23,186 nucleotides of DNA from an uncultured Lachnospiraceae bacterium. Its GTDB lineage: Bacteria > Bacillota > Clostridia > Lachnospirales > Lachnospiraceae. Location: assembly GCA_910587765.1 (NCBI GenBank), contig CAJUNR010000053.1, positions 1 through 23,186 on the forward strand, written 5' to 3'. This document shows positions 16,165 to 23,132 of the stretch, piece after piece. The position numbers and the translations under genes are program-made. Each line of letters starts with the position of its first letter. Positions within the stretch are counted from its first letter, which is position 1. The notes below the pieces were generated by a model, which did no database searches, was not told the origin of the DNA, and saw nothing but the letters and a program-made list of their open reading frames with translations.

Positions 16165-16884
16165 GTGGATGAAAAACTGATTTTTATAGAACAGAATATC
16201 AATGATCTGGGTTTTCACATTGATTCGGTTCAGACCAGGCAGTTTTTTGATTATTATCTGCTTTTGGTCGAATGGAACAAAGTCATGAATCTGACGGCGA
16301 TTACGGATTTTGAGGAGGTTGTCCGCAAACATTTTGTTGACAGCCTGTCGATTATTTATCAAAAATCCATGGAGGATGTGGATAACATGATCGATATAGG
16401 AACCGGTGCGGGATTCCCGGGACTTCCTGTAAAAATTATGTTTCCTCACTTAAAGGTGACTCTTCTGGATTCACTGAAGAAACGGGTGGATTTTTTAAAT
16501 ACAGTGATCGGGAAGCTGGACCTTACCGGCGTTGAGACGCTGCATGGAAGGGCGGAAGATTATGCGAGACTGGGAGAACGGAGAGAAAAGTATGAACTCT
16601 GCGTGTCCCGTGCGGTGGCGAATCTGTCGGTTTTATCGGAATATTGTCTTCCTTTTGTAAAAAGAGGAGGAACGTTCATTTCTTATAAATCCGGGGACAT
16701 GGTTTCGGAGATGGAAAATGCGAAATCTGCGGTTTTTCTTCTCGGAGGAAAGATCGAGTCTGTGAAATATTTTGAACTTCCGGGAACAGAGATTAAGAGA
16801 TCGCTCGTAACCGTTCAAAAAGTAAACGGATGTCCCGCGAAATATCCGAGAAAAGCCGGAACGGCGGCTAAAAATCCGCTTTGA
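16165..16884 (+). CDS. rsmG: 16S rRNA (guanine(527)-N(7))-methyltransferase RsmG
   Basis: 239 residues, class I SAM-dependent methyltransferase for m7G527 in the 530 loop of 16S rRNA; loss in other bacteria gives low-level streptomycin resistance. The SAM-binding motif DIGTGAGFPGLPVKI is clear, followed by LLDSLKKRVDFL. I choose the GTG at 16165 because a perfect AAGGAGG (16151-16157) lies seven bases upstream and the N-terminus then fits the family. The ATG at 16117 would add 16 residues that do not look family-like and has no ribosome site. It ends the mnmE-mnmG-rsmG run at a strong terminator. Confidence 0.96.
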   Translation: MDEKLIFIEQNINDLGFHIDSVQTRQFFDYYLLLVEWNKVMNLTAITDFEEVVRKHFVDSLSIIYQKSMEDVDNMIDIGTGAGFPGLPVKIMFPHLKVTLLDSLKKRVDFLNTVIGKLDLTGVETLHGRAEDYARLGERREKYELCVSRAVANLSVLSEYCLPFVKRGGTFISYKSGDMVSEMENAKSAVFLLGGKIESVKYFELPGTEIKRSLVTVQKVNGCPAKYPRKAGTAAKNPL

Positions 16885-16934
16885 TCTGCGAAGATGGTTG
16901 ACTTCCGTCAGGCGTCCGGAAAGCAGAAATGTAG

Positions 16935-16984
16935 AAAAGGAATCCGACAGCTTTATTTGGATGGCTGCCGGATTCCTTTTTGTC
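16935..16984. terminator. Bidirectional terminator between rsmG and the hydrolase-like gene
   Basis: AAAAGGAATCCGACAGC (16935-16951) pairs with GCTGCCGGATTCCTTTT (16964-16980), one A-C mismatch, 12-base loop. T runs follow on both strands because the arms begin with A and end with T. It can stop rsmG transcription rightward and the convergent minus-strand gene leftward. This is the best terminator in the window. Confidence 0.92.
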
Positions 16985-17040
16985 GCGTTTTATCTGTCAG
17001 ATTCTCGTCGGGAAAACGCGGATGGAAGTGTTGCCCGGGA

Positions 17041-18003
17041 TTAATCATTGTCCAGATACAGACGGATGTATCTGAGTATTTTATTCGGAGCTTCCAGTTG
17101 GGGAAGTTCTTTCGTGTAGCTGATATATTCCGCTTCTATGGCGGGATTATAGTACTGATACTCTTTTACGGTTTCTTCGATGCCGGAAATTTCGTTTCCG
17201 GCGAGAATATGAATGTTTTTATTAATATTTTTCAAAGTTTGGATGATATTTGCGTTGGTGTACCTTCCGGTCAGACTGACGAAGAGATTTTTGGCGTCTT
17301 TTCCTTTCAGATGCGAGGATTCATAATAATAATCATATAATGCATCCGGAATCTTTTCCGCATCATAAAAGTAGTTATTTTTAAAATTTTCTACAATTCT
17401 TTTTTTAGCAGTTAATATGTGATAAATGAAAGTACCGATTGTCGGCAGCTTCAGAAGAAAAGCGGCTGTTCTGGTCCTCTTGGACGGCATTTTATGAAGT
17501 ACTTTGATATTTTCCGGATTGATCAGTATCAATTCTTCATATATTTCTTCATCTATATTGCAGGCATCCAGAACAAAAGAAGCGGATCTGCCGGTGGCGA
17601 TAATATTTGTTTTCTTTTTAATGATATTGCGGATAAAATCATTGACAAGCTGTGTATACATGTAGCTCGTATAGGTGATATCCGGGCGTTCCGATAAACC
17701 GCAGCCGAGCAGATCAATACAGTATACCGTATTTACAGCGGAAAGTTTGTGGAATATTTCGGACCATTCGGCGGACGAGCTGTCTTCTTTCAGATTGTGT
17801 ATTAAAAGTACCGGTTTTCCTTCTCCGGCTGCAATGTAGCTGATGTCCCCGAACCTCCAATGATATGTCCCTTTATTTTTTGGATTCAACAGTTCTTTTG
17901 AGACGGCCAGTTGACTGATGGCTTTGTTGACGGCGGACAGACTTGCAACAGAGGTAATGCCAAGTCCGAAAAATGAGAGGACGGCGGTCAGTTTTTTGTT
18001 CAT
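17041..18003 (-). CDS. Membrane-anchored alpha/beta-hydrolase-fold protein, probable pseudoenzyme
   Basis: 320 residues. A hydrophobic N-terminal segment (about 5-24) looks like an uncleaved anchor or signal. Then comes an alpha/beta-hydrolase layout: VLLIHN (65-70, normally HG), CIDLLGCGLSERP (95-107), nucleophile elbow ATGRSASF (S140) and ELILINP. Where the acid is normally found the sequence reads LAGNEISG (267-274), and the histidine before PQLEAP is Glu299, so two triad members seem missing. It is the only gene facing the origin, in the position of noc in Bacillus. AAGGAGG lies ten bases before its ATG. No substrate can be proposed; a binding or scaffold role is possible. Confidence 0.85.
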   Translation of the reverse strand: MNKKLTAVLSFFGLGITSVASLSAVNKAISQLAVSKELLNPKNKGTYHWRFGDISYIAAGEGKPVLLIHNLKEDSSSAEWSEIFHKLSAVNTVYCIDLLGCGLSERPDITYTSYMYTQLVNDFIRNIIKKKTNIIATGRSASFVLDACNIDEEIYEELILINPENIKVLHKMPSKRTRTAAFLLKLPTIGTFIYHILTAKKRIVENFKNNYFYDAEKIPDALYDYYYESSHLKGKDAKNLFVSLTGRYTNANIIQTLKNINKNIHILAGNEISGIEETVKEYQYYNPAIEAEYISYTKELPQLEAPNKILRYIRLYLDND

Positions 18004-18032
18004 TTACAGTGTACCTCCTTTTCTTATCTATG

Positions 18033-18061
18033 ATTGTATACTATACTGAAAAGTACTTCAA
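18033..18061 (-). promoter_or_regulatory. Probable promoter of the hydrolase-like gene
   Basis: Minus-strand TTGAAG (18056-18061), 17-base spacer and TACAAT (18033-18038), about 30 bases before the ATG. The gene therefore looks monocistronic, divergent from parA and separated from it by the inverted-repeat element. Confidence 0.6.
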
Positions 18062-18139
18062 TAGAAAATTGTGAAAGATTTTATTATCTGCTTGCGACGG
18101 GGTTCAAATTGTTTAGGTGCAAAAAAATCGGCGTTTCTA

Positions 18140-18364
18140 TTACTCTTCACACCTGCGTCGGTTTCAGCCTGACGTGGGCAGCTCATCCTTCTAGACCCAT
18201 TGAAGGGCGCCGGTCCTTAGGTGCGGTTTTTTCGTGCATTAGTACCCAAAGGGCATAAATACCGCTGCGTTCCTTCATTAAGTACCCATAGGGCATAAAC
18301 TCCCGCGGGGTCTGGAAGGATGAGCTGCCCGCGTCGGGCGTCCGGGTGGCGGTGTGAACAGTAA
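18140..18364 (+). repeat. ~225-bp inverted-repeat element with long stem and internal tandem repeats
   Basis: The outer ends are near-perfect inverted repeats (TTACTCTTCACACC at 18140-18153 against GGTGTGAACAGTAA at 18351-18364, one mismatch). Inside, 18167-18198 can pair with 18308-18339 along 32 positions; the exceptions are T-G pairs, which are G-U wobbles in a plus-strand RNA but A-C mismatches in a minus-strand RNA. The apical part (18199-18307) holds two copies, 40 bases apart, of AGTACCCAWAGGGCATAAA, plus small stems such as GCGGT/ACCGC (18223-18227, 18261-18265). No coding frame is credible. It may be a MITE-like mobile repeat or a structured RNA. Confidence 0.8.
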
Positions 18365-18401
18365 CGTGTTTCTCAATATTATAGAAGAAATTTTTATAAA
18401 A

Positions 18402-18417
18402 TGTTTCACGTGAAACA
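18402..18417. promoter_or_regulatory. parS: parS centromere site
   Basis: TGTTTCACGTGAAACA, a perfect 16-base palindrome identical to the Bacillus parS consensus, inside a 24-base palindrome extended by A and T runs (18398-18421). ParB binds here as a dimer and spreads, and ParA with SMC then act on the nucleoprotein. It lies about 63 bases before parA and about 9 kb from the origin. I see no other copy in the window. Confidence 0.97.
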
Positions 18418-18432
18418 TTTTTGTGCTATACT
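18404..18432 (+). promoter_or_regulatory. Probable parA promoter overlapping parS
   Basis: TATACT (18427-18432) with the extended -10 dinucleotide (TGC just before it). A weak -35 TTTCAC (18404-18409) sits 17 bases upstream, entirely inside parS. ParB on parS would cover the -35, which gives a simple route for autorepression of parAB. The promoter is inferred. Confidence 0.6.
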
Positions 18433-18480
18433 GATATTGTAATTCACCGGCATGAAGGTAAAAGATTAAAGGAGAAGTAC

Positions 18481-19257
18481 GTGGGAAGAATTATTGCAAT
18501 TGCGAATCAGAAAGGCGGGGTCGGTAAGACAACAACGGCAATTAATTTATCCGCCTGCCTGTCAGAAATCGGACAGAAGGTACTAACGATAGATATTGAT
18601 CCCCAGGGAAATACGACAAGCGGTCTGGGTGTTGATAAAAATACGGTAGAAATGAGCGTCTATGATCTGATTCTCGGAGAATGTACGATTGAGGAATGTC
18701 TGATAGAGACCGAAATCGAAAACCAGTCGTTGATTCCATCCAATGTAAATCTGGCGGGAGCGGAGATTGAACTGATTGGTATCGAAGAAAAAGAATATAT
18801 ATTAAAGAAAGAAACAAAGAAAATTCGGAATAACTATGATTTTATCATTATAGATTGTCCGCCATCCCTCAATATGCTGACGGTCAATGCGCTGGCAGCG
18901 GCAGATACGGTGCTTGTGCCGATACAGTGCGAATATTATGCGTTGGAGGGATTGAGTCAATTAATCCGGACAATTGAACTGGTGCAGGAGCGCCTGAACC
19001 CGATATTGGAAATCGAAGGCGTAGTATTTACTATGTATGATGCTAGAACGAATCTTTCTCTTCAGGTAGTGGAAAATGTGAAAGGATATCTGCATCAGAA
19101 TATTTATAAAACGATTATTCCGAGAAATGTTCGTCTTGCTGAAGCACCCAGTCATGGACTTCCGATTAATCTATATGACTCGAAATCGTCGGGAGCGGAA
19201 AGCTACCGTCTGCTGGCTCAGGAAGTGCTTCATAAAGGAGAGGAAGAATGGCAGTAA
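18481..19257 (+). CDS. parA: Chromosome-partitioning ATPase ParA (Soj)
   Basis: 258 residues from the GTG at 18481, chosen because AAAGGAG lies six bases upstream and the protein then starts MGRIIAIANQKGGVGKTT like Soj. An upstream in-frame extension to 18421 would run back into the promoter. The deviant Walker A KGGVGKTT (11-18), DIDPQG (38-43) and the IIDCPPSLNMLT block are all present. ParA dimerises with ATP on DNA, drives parS-ParB segregation and, in Bacillus, regulates DnaA. parB overlaps its end by ten bases. Confidence 0.97.
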   Translation: MGRIIAIANQKGGVGKTTTAINLSACLSEIGQKVLTIDIDPQGNTTSGLGVDKNTVEMSVYDLILGECTIEECLIETEIENQSLIPSNVNLAGAEIELIGIEEKEYILKKETKKIRNNYDFIIIDCPPSLNMLTVNALAAADTVLVPIQCEYYALEGLSQLIRTIELVQERLNPILEIEGVVFTMYDARTNLSLQVVENVKGYLHQNIYKTIIPRNVRLAEAPSHGLPINLYDSKSSGAESYRLLAQEVLHKGEEEWQ

Positions 19258-20141
19258 AAAGAGGAGGACTTGGAAAAGGTTTAGACAGCCTGATACCGGA
19301 TAACAAAAAAGCATTGGAGAGAGAAAAAAAGGTAGAGGTTGTAGAAAAGATAGTCGAAAAGCCTGTTGAAATCAAGCTTGGAATCAATGAGATTGAACCA
19401 AACCGGGATCAGCCGAGAAAAAAATTTGATGAAGAATCGCTGCAGGAACTGGCAGATTCCATTCGCCAGTTCGGTGTCCTACAGCCGCTGATCGTACAGG
19501 AACGGGAAGATTATTATGAGATTATTGCCGGAGAGAGGAGATGGAGAGCGGCAAAACTGGCCGGCTTGAAAGAAGTTCCGGTCGTGATACGCAAAATGTC
19601 GGAGCAGGAAATTGTCGAGATTTCTTTGATTGAAAATATTCAGAGAGAAAATCTGAATCCGATTGAAGAAGCGGAGGCATACCGGCGGTTACTCACGGAA
19701 TTTCATCTGAAGCAGGAAGAAGTTGCAGAGCGTGTAGCAAAAAGCAGAACTGCGGTTACAAATTCCATGCGGCTTTTAAAACTGGACGAACGGGTACAGC
19801 AGATGGTCATAGAAGGGATGCTGTCTACGGGGCACGCGAGGGCACTGCTTTCTGTCGAAGACCCGGAGATTCAGTTCCAGATGGCAAATAAGGTTTATAA
19901 CGAAAAACTAAGTGTTCGGGATGTTGAAAAACTGGTAAAGAGAATTGGAAAGACGAAACCGGTAAAAAAAGAAAGAAATTTTCAGCAGGACGCAGTATAT
20001 AAAGATCTGGAAGAAAGAATGAAGGCGTCTCTCGGCACAAAAGTTTCGATTAGTCGGAAAGATGACAAAAAAGGAAAAATTGAGATTGAATATTATTCGA
20101 TGGAAGAACTGGAGCGCCTGATGGATATTTTAATTAAGTAA
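19248..20141 (+). CDS. parB: Chromosome-partitioning protein ParB (Spo0J)
   Basis: 297 residues. The N-terminal basic GGLGKGLDSLI peptide (6-16) is the ParA-stimulating motif. The CTPase/ParB core has GERRWRAA (95-102) and ENIQRENLNPIEEA (129-142). A helix-turn-helix (about 153-175) reads parS, and the C-terminal part (about 225-297) is the dimerisation domain. ParB loads at parS as a CTP clamp and recruits condensin. GGAGAGG (19238-19244, in parA) lies just upstream of the ATG. Overlap with parA indicates coupled translation. Confidence 0.97.
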   Translation: MAVKRGGLGKGLDSLIPDNKKALEREKKVEVVEKIVEKPVEIKLGINEIEPNRDQPRKKFDEESLQELADSIRQFGVLQPLIVQEREDYYEIIAGERRWRAAKLAGLKEVPVVIRKMSEQEIVEISLIENIQRENLNPIEEAEAYRRLLTEFHLKQEEVAERVAKSRTAVTNSMRLLKLDERVQQMVIEGMLSTGHARALLSVEDPEIQFQMANKVYNEKLSVRDVEKLVKRIGKTKPVKKERNFQQDAVYKDLEERMKASLGTKVSISRKDDKKGKIEIEYYSMEELERLMDILIK

Positions 20142-20166
20142 ACATAAAAATACGGAGGAAAAAACG

Positions 20167-20697
20167 ATGAACAGTCCGATACTGGAATATCTGATGTCCT
20201 ACGGAGTCGATCCTGCATATATTATGATCGGTCTTATCGCGGCAGTATTGATATTAATGGTTTTATATTTGATGTGCTTTATAAAAATGAGAAAACTGAG
20301 GAAAGCTTATGAACGTTTCATGACCGGAAAAGATATGGAGTCGATGGAAGAAATTATGTGGAAACAATTTGACCGTATCGAAATTCTGGAGGAGGCGGAT
20401 AAGGAAAAGAGAAGAGAATTAAATGGTCTGAGCGAGACAGTGCAGAATGCTTTTCAGAAAATCGGTCTTGTAAAATATGACGCATTCCGGGAGATGAGCG
20501 GGAAACTCAGCTATGCTCTGGCATTGCTGGATCAGAATGATAACGGAGTGATTGTGACTTCTATGTACAGCAGAGACGGCTGTTTTTCCTATGCAAAAGG
20601 GATTGTCATGGGCGAATCTTCCATTAATTTGTCTGAAGAAGAGGAAGAAGCGCTGAAAAAAGCAATAAATGGAGATAAAATTACAGAAGCGCTTTAA
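20167..20697 (+). CDS. DUF4446 family membrane-anchored protein
   Basis: 176 residues of unknown function. One membrane segment (about 17-40), a charged probable coiled coil (about 41-95), then the conserved core KIGLVKYDAFREMSGKLSYALALLD (about 98-122) and NGVIVTSMYSRDG, with an acidic C-terminus. These features match the DUF4446 proteins found after parB in many Clostridia. It starts 25 bases after parB with ACGGAGG before the ATG and is probably in the parAB operon, but a link to segregation is only positional. Confidence 0.85.
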   Translation: MNSPILEYLMSYGVDPAYIMIGLIAAVLILMVLYLMCFIKMRKLRKAYERFMTGKDMESMEEIMWKQFDRIEILEEADKEKRRELNGLSETVQNAFQKIGLVKYDAFREMSGKLSYALALLDQNDNGVIVTSMYSRDGCFSYAKGIVMGESSINLSEEEEEALKKAINGDKITEAL

Positions 20698-20703
20698 AAA
20701 TCC

Positions 20704-20732
20704 TTGCAAAATTGTGAATACTATCATAAGAT
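20704..20732 (+). promoter_or_regulatory. Probable serS promoter
   Basis: TTGCAA (20704-20709), 17-base spacer, TAAGAT (20727-20732) in the 82-base gap before serS. The leader left after it (about 40 bases) is too short for a T-box riboswitch. Confidence 0.6.
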
Positions 20733-20779
20733 AATATATCAGGGATTGAAAAGCAGCGTAACACAGGAGGAATACGAAA

Positions 20780-22057
20780 ATGTTGGATTTAAAATTTGTC
20801 AGGGAAAATCCTGATATTGTAAAAGAGAATATTAAAAATAAATTTCAGGACGAAAAACTTCCTCTGGTAGACGAGGTCATTGAACTGGATGCCGAGAGAA
20901 GAGCAGCACAGCAGGAAGCGGATCGGCTTCGAGCGGAGAGAAACAAACTTTCCAAACAGATCGGAGCGCTGATGGGACAGGGCAAAAAAGAGGAGGCGGA
21001 AGAAGTAAAAAAACAAGTAGCGGCAGATGCGGCCCGCCTGGAAGAACTGTCTGTGAAAGAAAAAGAACTGGATGAGAAAGTAACTAAAATCATGATGGTC
21101 ATTCCGAATATCATTGACCCCAGCGTCCCCATCGGAAAAGACGACAGTGAAAATGTGGAAGTTCAGAGATACGGGGAAGCGGCGGTTCCGGATTTCGACA
21201 TTCCCTATCACACGGAAATCATGGAGCGTTTCAGCGGCATTGATCTGGACAGTGCGCGCAAAGTGGCTGGAAACGGGTTTTATTATCTGATGGGAGACAT
21301 TGCCAGACTCCATTCAGCAGTAATTTCTTACGCGAGAGATTTTATGATTAACAGGGGGTTTACTTATTGCGTTCCCCCTTTCATGATTCGCAGTAACGTA
21401 GTAACCGGTGTCATGAGCTTTGCGGAAATGGATGCCATGATGTATAAAATAGAAGGAGAAGATCTGTATCTGATCGGAACCAGCGAGCATTCCATGATCG
21501 GTAAATTCATTGATACCATTCTCCAGGAAGAAAATCTTCCTTATACAATGACCAGTTATTCTCCATGTTTCCGTAAGGAAAAAGGAGCGCATGGAGTGGA
21601 GGAAAGAGGTGTCTACCGCATCCATCAGTTTGAAAAGCAGGAAATGATCGTTGTCTGCAAGCCGGAAGAAAGTCCCATGTGGTTTGACAAGCTGTGGCAG
21701 AATACGGTGGATCTGTTCCGTTCTTTGGATATCCCGGTTCGTACGCTGGAATGCTGTTCCGGTGATCTGGCCGATCTGAAAGTGAAATCGGTTGATGTGG
21801 AAGCATGGTCTCCGAGACAGAAGAAGTATTTTGAAGTGGGAAGCTGTTCCAATCTCGGAGACGCGCAGGCCAGAAGACTGAAAATTCGCGTCGACGGCGG
21901 AAACGGAAAATATTTTGCACATACATTAAACAATACGGTTGTCGCTCCGCCCCGCATGCTGATTGCTTTTCTGGAAAATAATCTGCAGGCAGACGGAAGT
22001 GTAAAGATTCCGGAAGTGCTGCAGCCATATATGGGCGGAATGACAGAACTGAGGTAA
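20780..22057 (+). CDS. serS: Seryl-tRNA synthetase
   Basis: 425 residues, class II synthetase that charges tRNA-Ser, including the tRNA-Ser(GCU) encoded at the left end. The N-terminal tRNA-binding coiled coil spans about 30-105. The TSE serine-site motif is 234-236, motif 2 runs CFRKE (263-267) to RIHQFEK (280-286), and motif 3 contains PPRMLIAFLEN (390-400). Motif 2 (GAHGVEERG) and motif 3 (TLNNTVVAPPR) differ from the common bacterial forms (TLNGSGLAVGR type) and recall a divergent SerRS clade. AGGAGG lies nine bases before the ATG. Confidence 0.97.
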   Translation: MLDLKFVRENPDIVKENIKNKFQDEKLPLVDEVIELDAERRAAQQEADRLRAERNKLSKQIGALMGQGKKEEAEEVKKQVAADAARLEELSVKEKELDEKVTKIMMVIPNIIDPSVPIGKDDSENVEVQRYGEAAVPDFDIPYHTEIMERFSGIDLDSARKVAGNGFYYLMGDIARLHSAVISYARDFMINRGFTYCVPPFMIRSNVVTGVMSFAEMDAMMYKIEGEDLYLIGTSEHSMIGKFIDTILQEENLPYTMTSYSPCFRKEKGAHGVEERGVYRIHQFEKQEMIVVCKPEESPMWFDKLWQNTVDLFRSLDIPVRTLECCSGDLADLKVKSVDVEAWSPRQKKYFEVGSCSNLGDAQARRLKIRVDGGNGKYFAHTLNNTVVAPPRMLIAFLENNLQADGSVKIPEVLQPYMGGMTELR

Positions 22058-22070
22058 TCAGGAGTAAACA

Positions 22071-22090
22071 GCATCTGCACGGACAGATGC
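22071..22090 (+). repeat. Small hairpin between serS and the DUF3881 gene
   Basis: GCATCTG (22071-22077) and CAGATGC (22084-22090) form a perfect seven-pair stem with a six-base loop. No U tract follows. It ends about eleven bases before the next ribosome site and may affect its access or mark RNA processing. Confidence 0.5.
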
Positions 22091-22114
22091 AGGACTCTGA
22101 CAGGAGGTATCTTT

Positions 22115-22999
22115 TTGCATCGATATTTAAGAGCAGTTGGATTCAGCAATGTTCAGAAGAGAGAGGAATATGAAAAACTGCTGCGATTTACGGTTGAATG
22201 TTATCAGACAGAAGAGACTGCAGTTACGGCGGACGGAGAAGAATTTTCTGAACGCAGAAAAGCGTTTGCAGAACAGATGGGTCTGATTGTGCGGGGAGTA
22301 TCGGACGAAAGAAACGAATTTCATCCGGAATACTGCGTTCCGTATTTCACCGGAAAATCAGAACGGTTTTATGAAGATATGGTGATAGAACGTCATGCAG
22401 AGAAAGAGTCCTATGCCGGAGTCTGCGACGATATGAACCTTGGTGTCTCTCTGATCTTTTATCTTCAGAATGTAACGGAGTATTTGAATCGAAAACGTTA
22501 CGGAAGAATGGATAAAGCGACAGCATCTCTGATTTTGTCTGGGTTGTCGGTAGAAGGTAAAATTCTGATGCCGGTCTGTCAGAAGATGCCGGTTGTGTCG
22601 GAGATCAAGGCGTCTCAGGAGCGAAGTCAGATGATTCAGGCCGCCCGTGAAGGGGATGAGGATGCGATTGAAAATCTGACGCTGGAGGACATGGATATGT
22701 ATTCCATGATATCCAGAAGAATAACGGATGAAGATGTTTTCTCCATTGTGACGACTCATTTTATGCCCTGCGGCGTGGAATGCGATCACTATAACGTTAT
22801 GGGAGAGATACTCGATACGGAGCTTCTGGAAAATAATATGACTCACGAGAAGGTATATGCATTGACGATAGAGACGAATGAAATTATCATGGATATCTGC
22901 ATTAATCAGAAAGATCTTCTTGGCGAACCGAAAGCCGGAAGGAGATTTCGCGGAATAATTTGGCTTCAGGGACTTGTACATTTTGAGGAAAAGTGGTAA
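22115..22999 (+). CDS. DUF3881 family protein, function unknown
   Basis: 294 residues, soluble, acidic, without membrane segments. The start MHRYLRAVGFS, the VERHAEKESYAGVCDDMNLGVSLIFYLQN block (about 90-118) and LSGLSVEGKILMPV (about 140-153) match what I recall of the DUF3881 family, which is largely confined to Lachnospiraceae. The TTG start at 22115 is chosen because CAGGAGGT lies seven bases upstream. It is probably cotranscribed with serS (57-base gap, no terminator). No catalytic motif is recognisable. The tRNA-Arg promoter overlaps its 3' end. Confidence 0.8.
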   Translation: MHRYLRAVGFSNVQKREEYEKLLRFTVECYQTEETAVTADGEEFSERRKAFAEQMGLIVRGVSDERNEFHPEYCVPYFTGKSERFYEDMVIERHAEKESYAGVCDDMNLGVSLIFYLQNVTEYLNRKRYGRMDKATASLILSGLSVEGKILMPVCQKMPVVSEIKASQERSQMIQAAREGDEDAIENLTLEDMDMYSMISRRITDEDVFSIVTTHFMPCGVECDHYNVMGEILDTELLENNMTHEKVYALTIETNEIIMDICINQKDLLGEPKAGRRFRGIIWLQGLVHFEEKW

Positions 23000-23002
23000 A
23001 AT
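22974..23002 (+). promoter_or_regulatory. Probable promoter for the tRNA-Arg sequence
   Basis: TTGTAC (22974-22979), 17-base spacer, TAAAAT (22997-23002), about 28 bases before the tRNA 5' end. The -10 contains the TAA stop of the DUF3881 gene, the same arrangement as plsC/tRNA-Ser at the left end. Confidence 0.6.
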
Positions 23003-23030
23003 AGTTTGGTCGGATGAAGAGAAGTTTTTT

Positions 23031-23069
23031 GTTTCCGTAGCTCAGTTGGATAGAGCGACCGCCTCCTAA
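23031..23069 (+). pseudogene. 5' half of a tRNA-Arg(CCU), interrupted after the anticodon loop
   Basis: GTTTCCG acceptor strand, TA, D arm GCTC-AGTTGGATA-GAGC, then ACCGC and loop CTCCTAA (23063-23069), giving anticodon CCT for arginine AGG codons. The expected GCGGT, variable loop, T arm and CGGAAAC do not follow. Instead 57 unrelated bases (23070-23126) lead to a lone GTTCGAGTC. A CGGTC at 23075-23079 could still pair with GACCG if the loop were enlarged. It is either a broken gene, a recombination scar or an assembly error. Confidence 0.65.
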
Positions 23070-23132
23070 TATCCCGGTCATCAAAGTCCGTGGAGGGTAA
23101 AAAGCTCTTTTCATAAACTTCATATCGTTCGA

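Noticed and set aside
18034..18258. Short plus-strand open frame running into the inverted-repeat element
   Set aside because: No ribosome site, no family resemblance, and its second half is the left arm and apical part of the repeat.
18237..18300. CRISPR-like repeats
   Set aside because: Only two copies of a ~19-base motif occur, within a larger inverted repeat, with differing flanks and no cas genes.
20698..20779. T-box riboswitch in front of serS
   Set aside because: Only 82 bases separate the genes; no T-box sequence or terminator/antiterminator pair is present.
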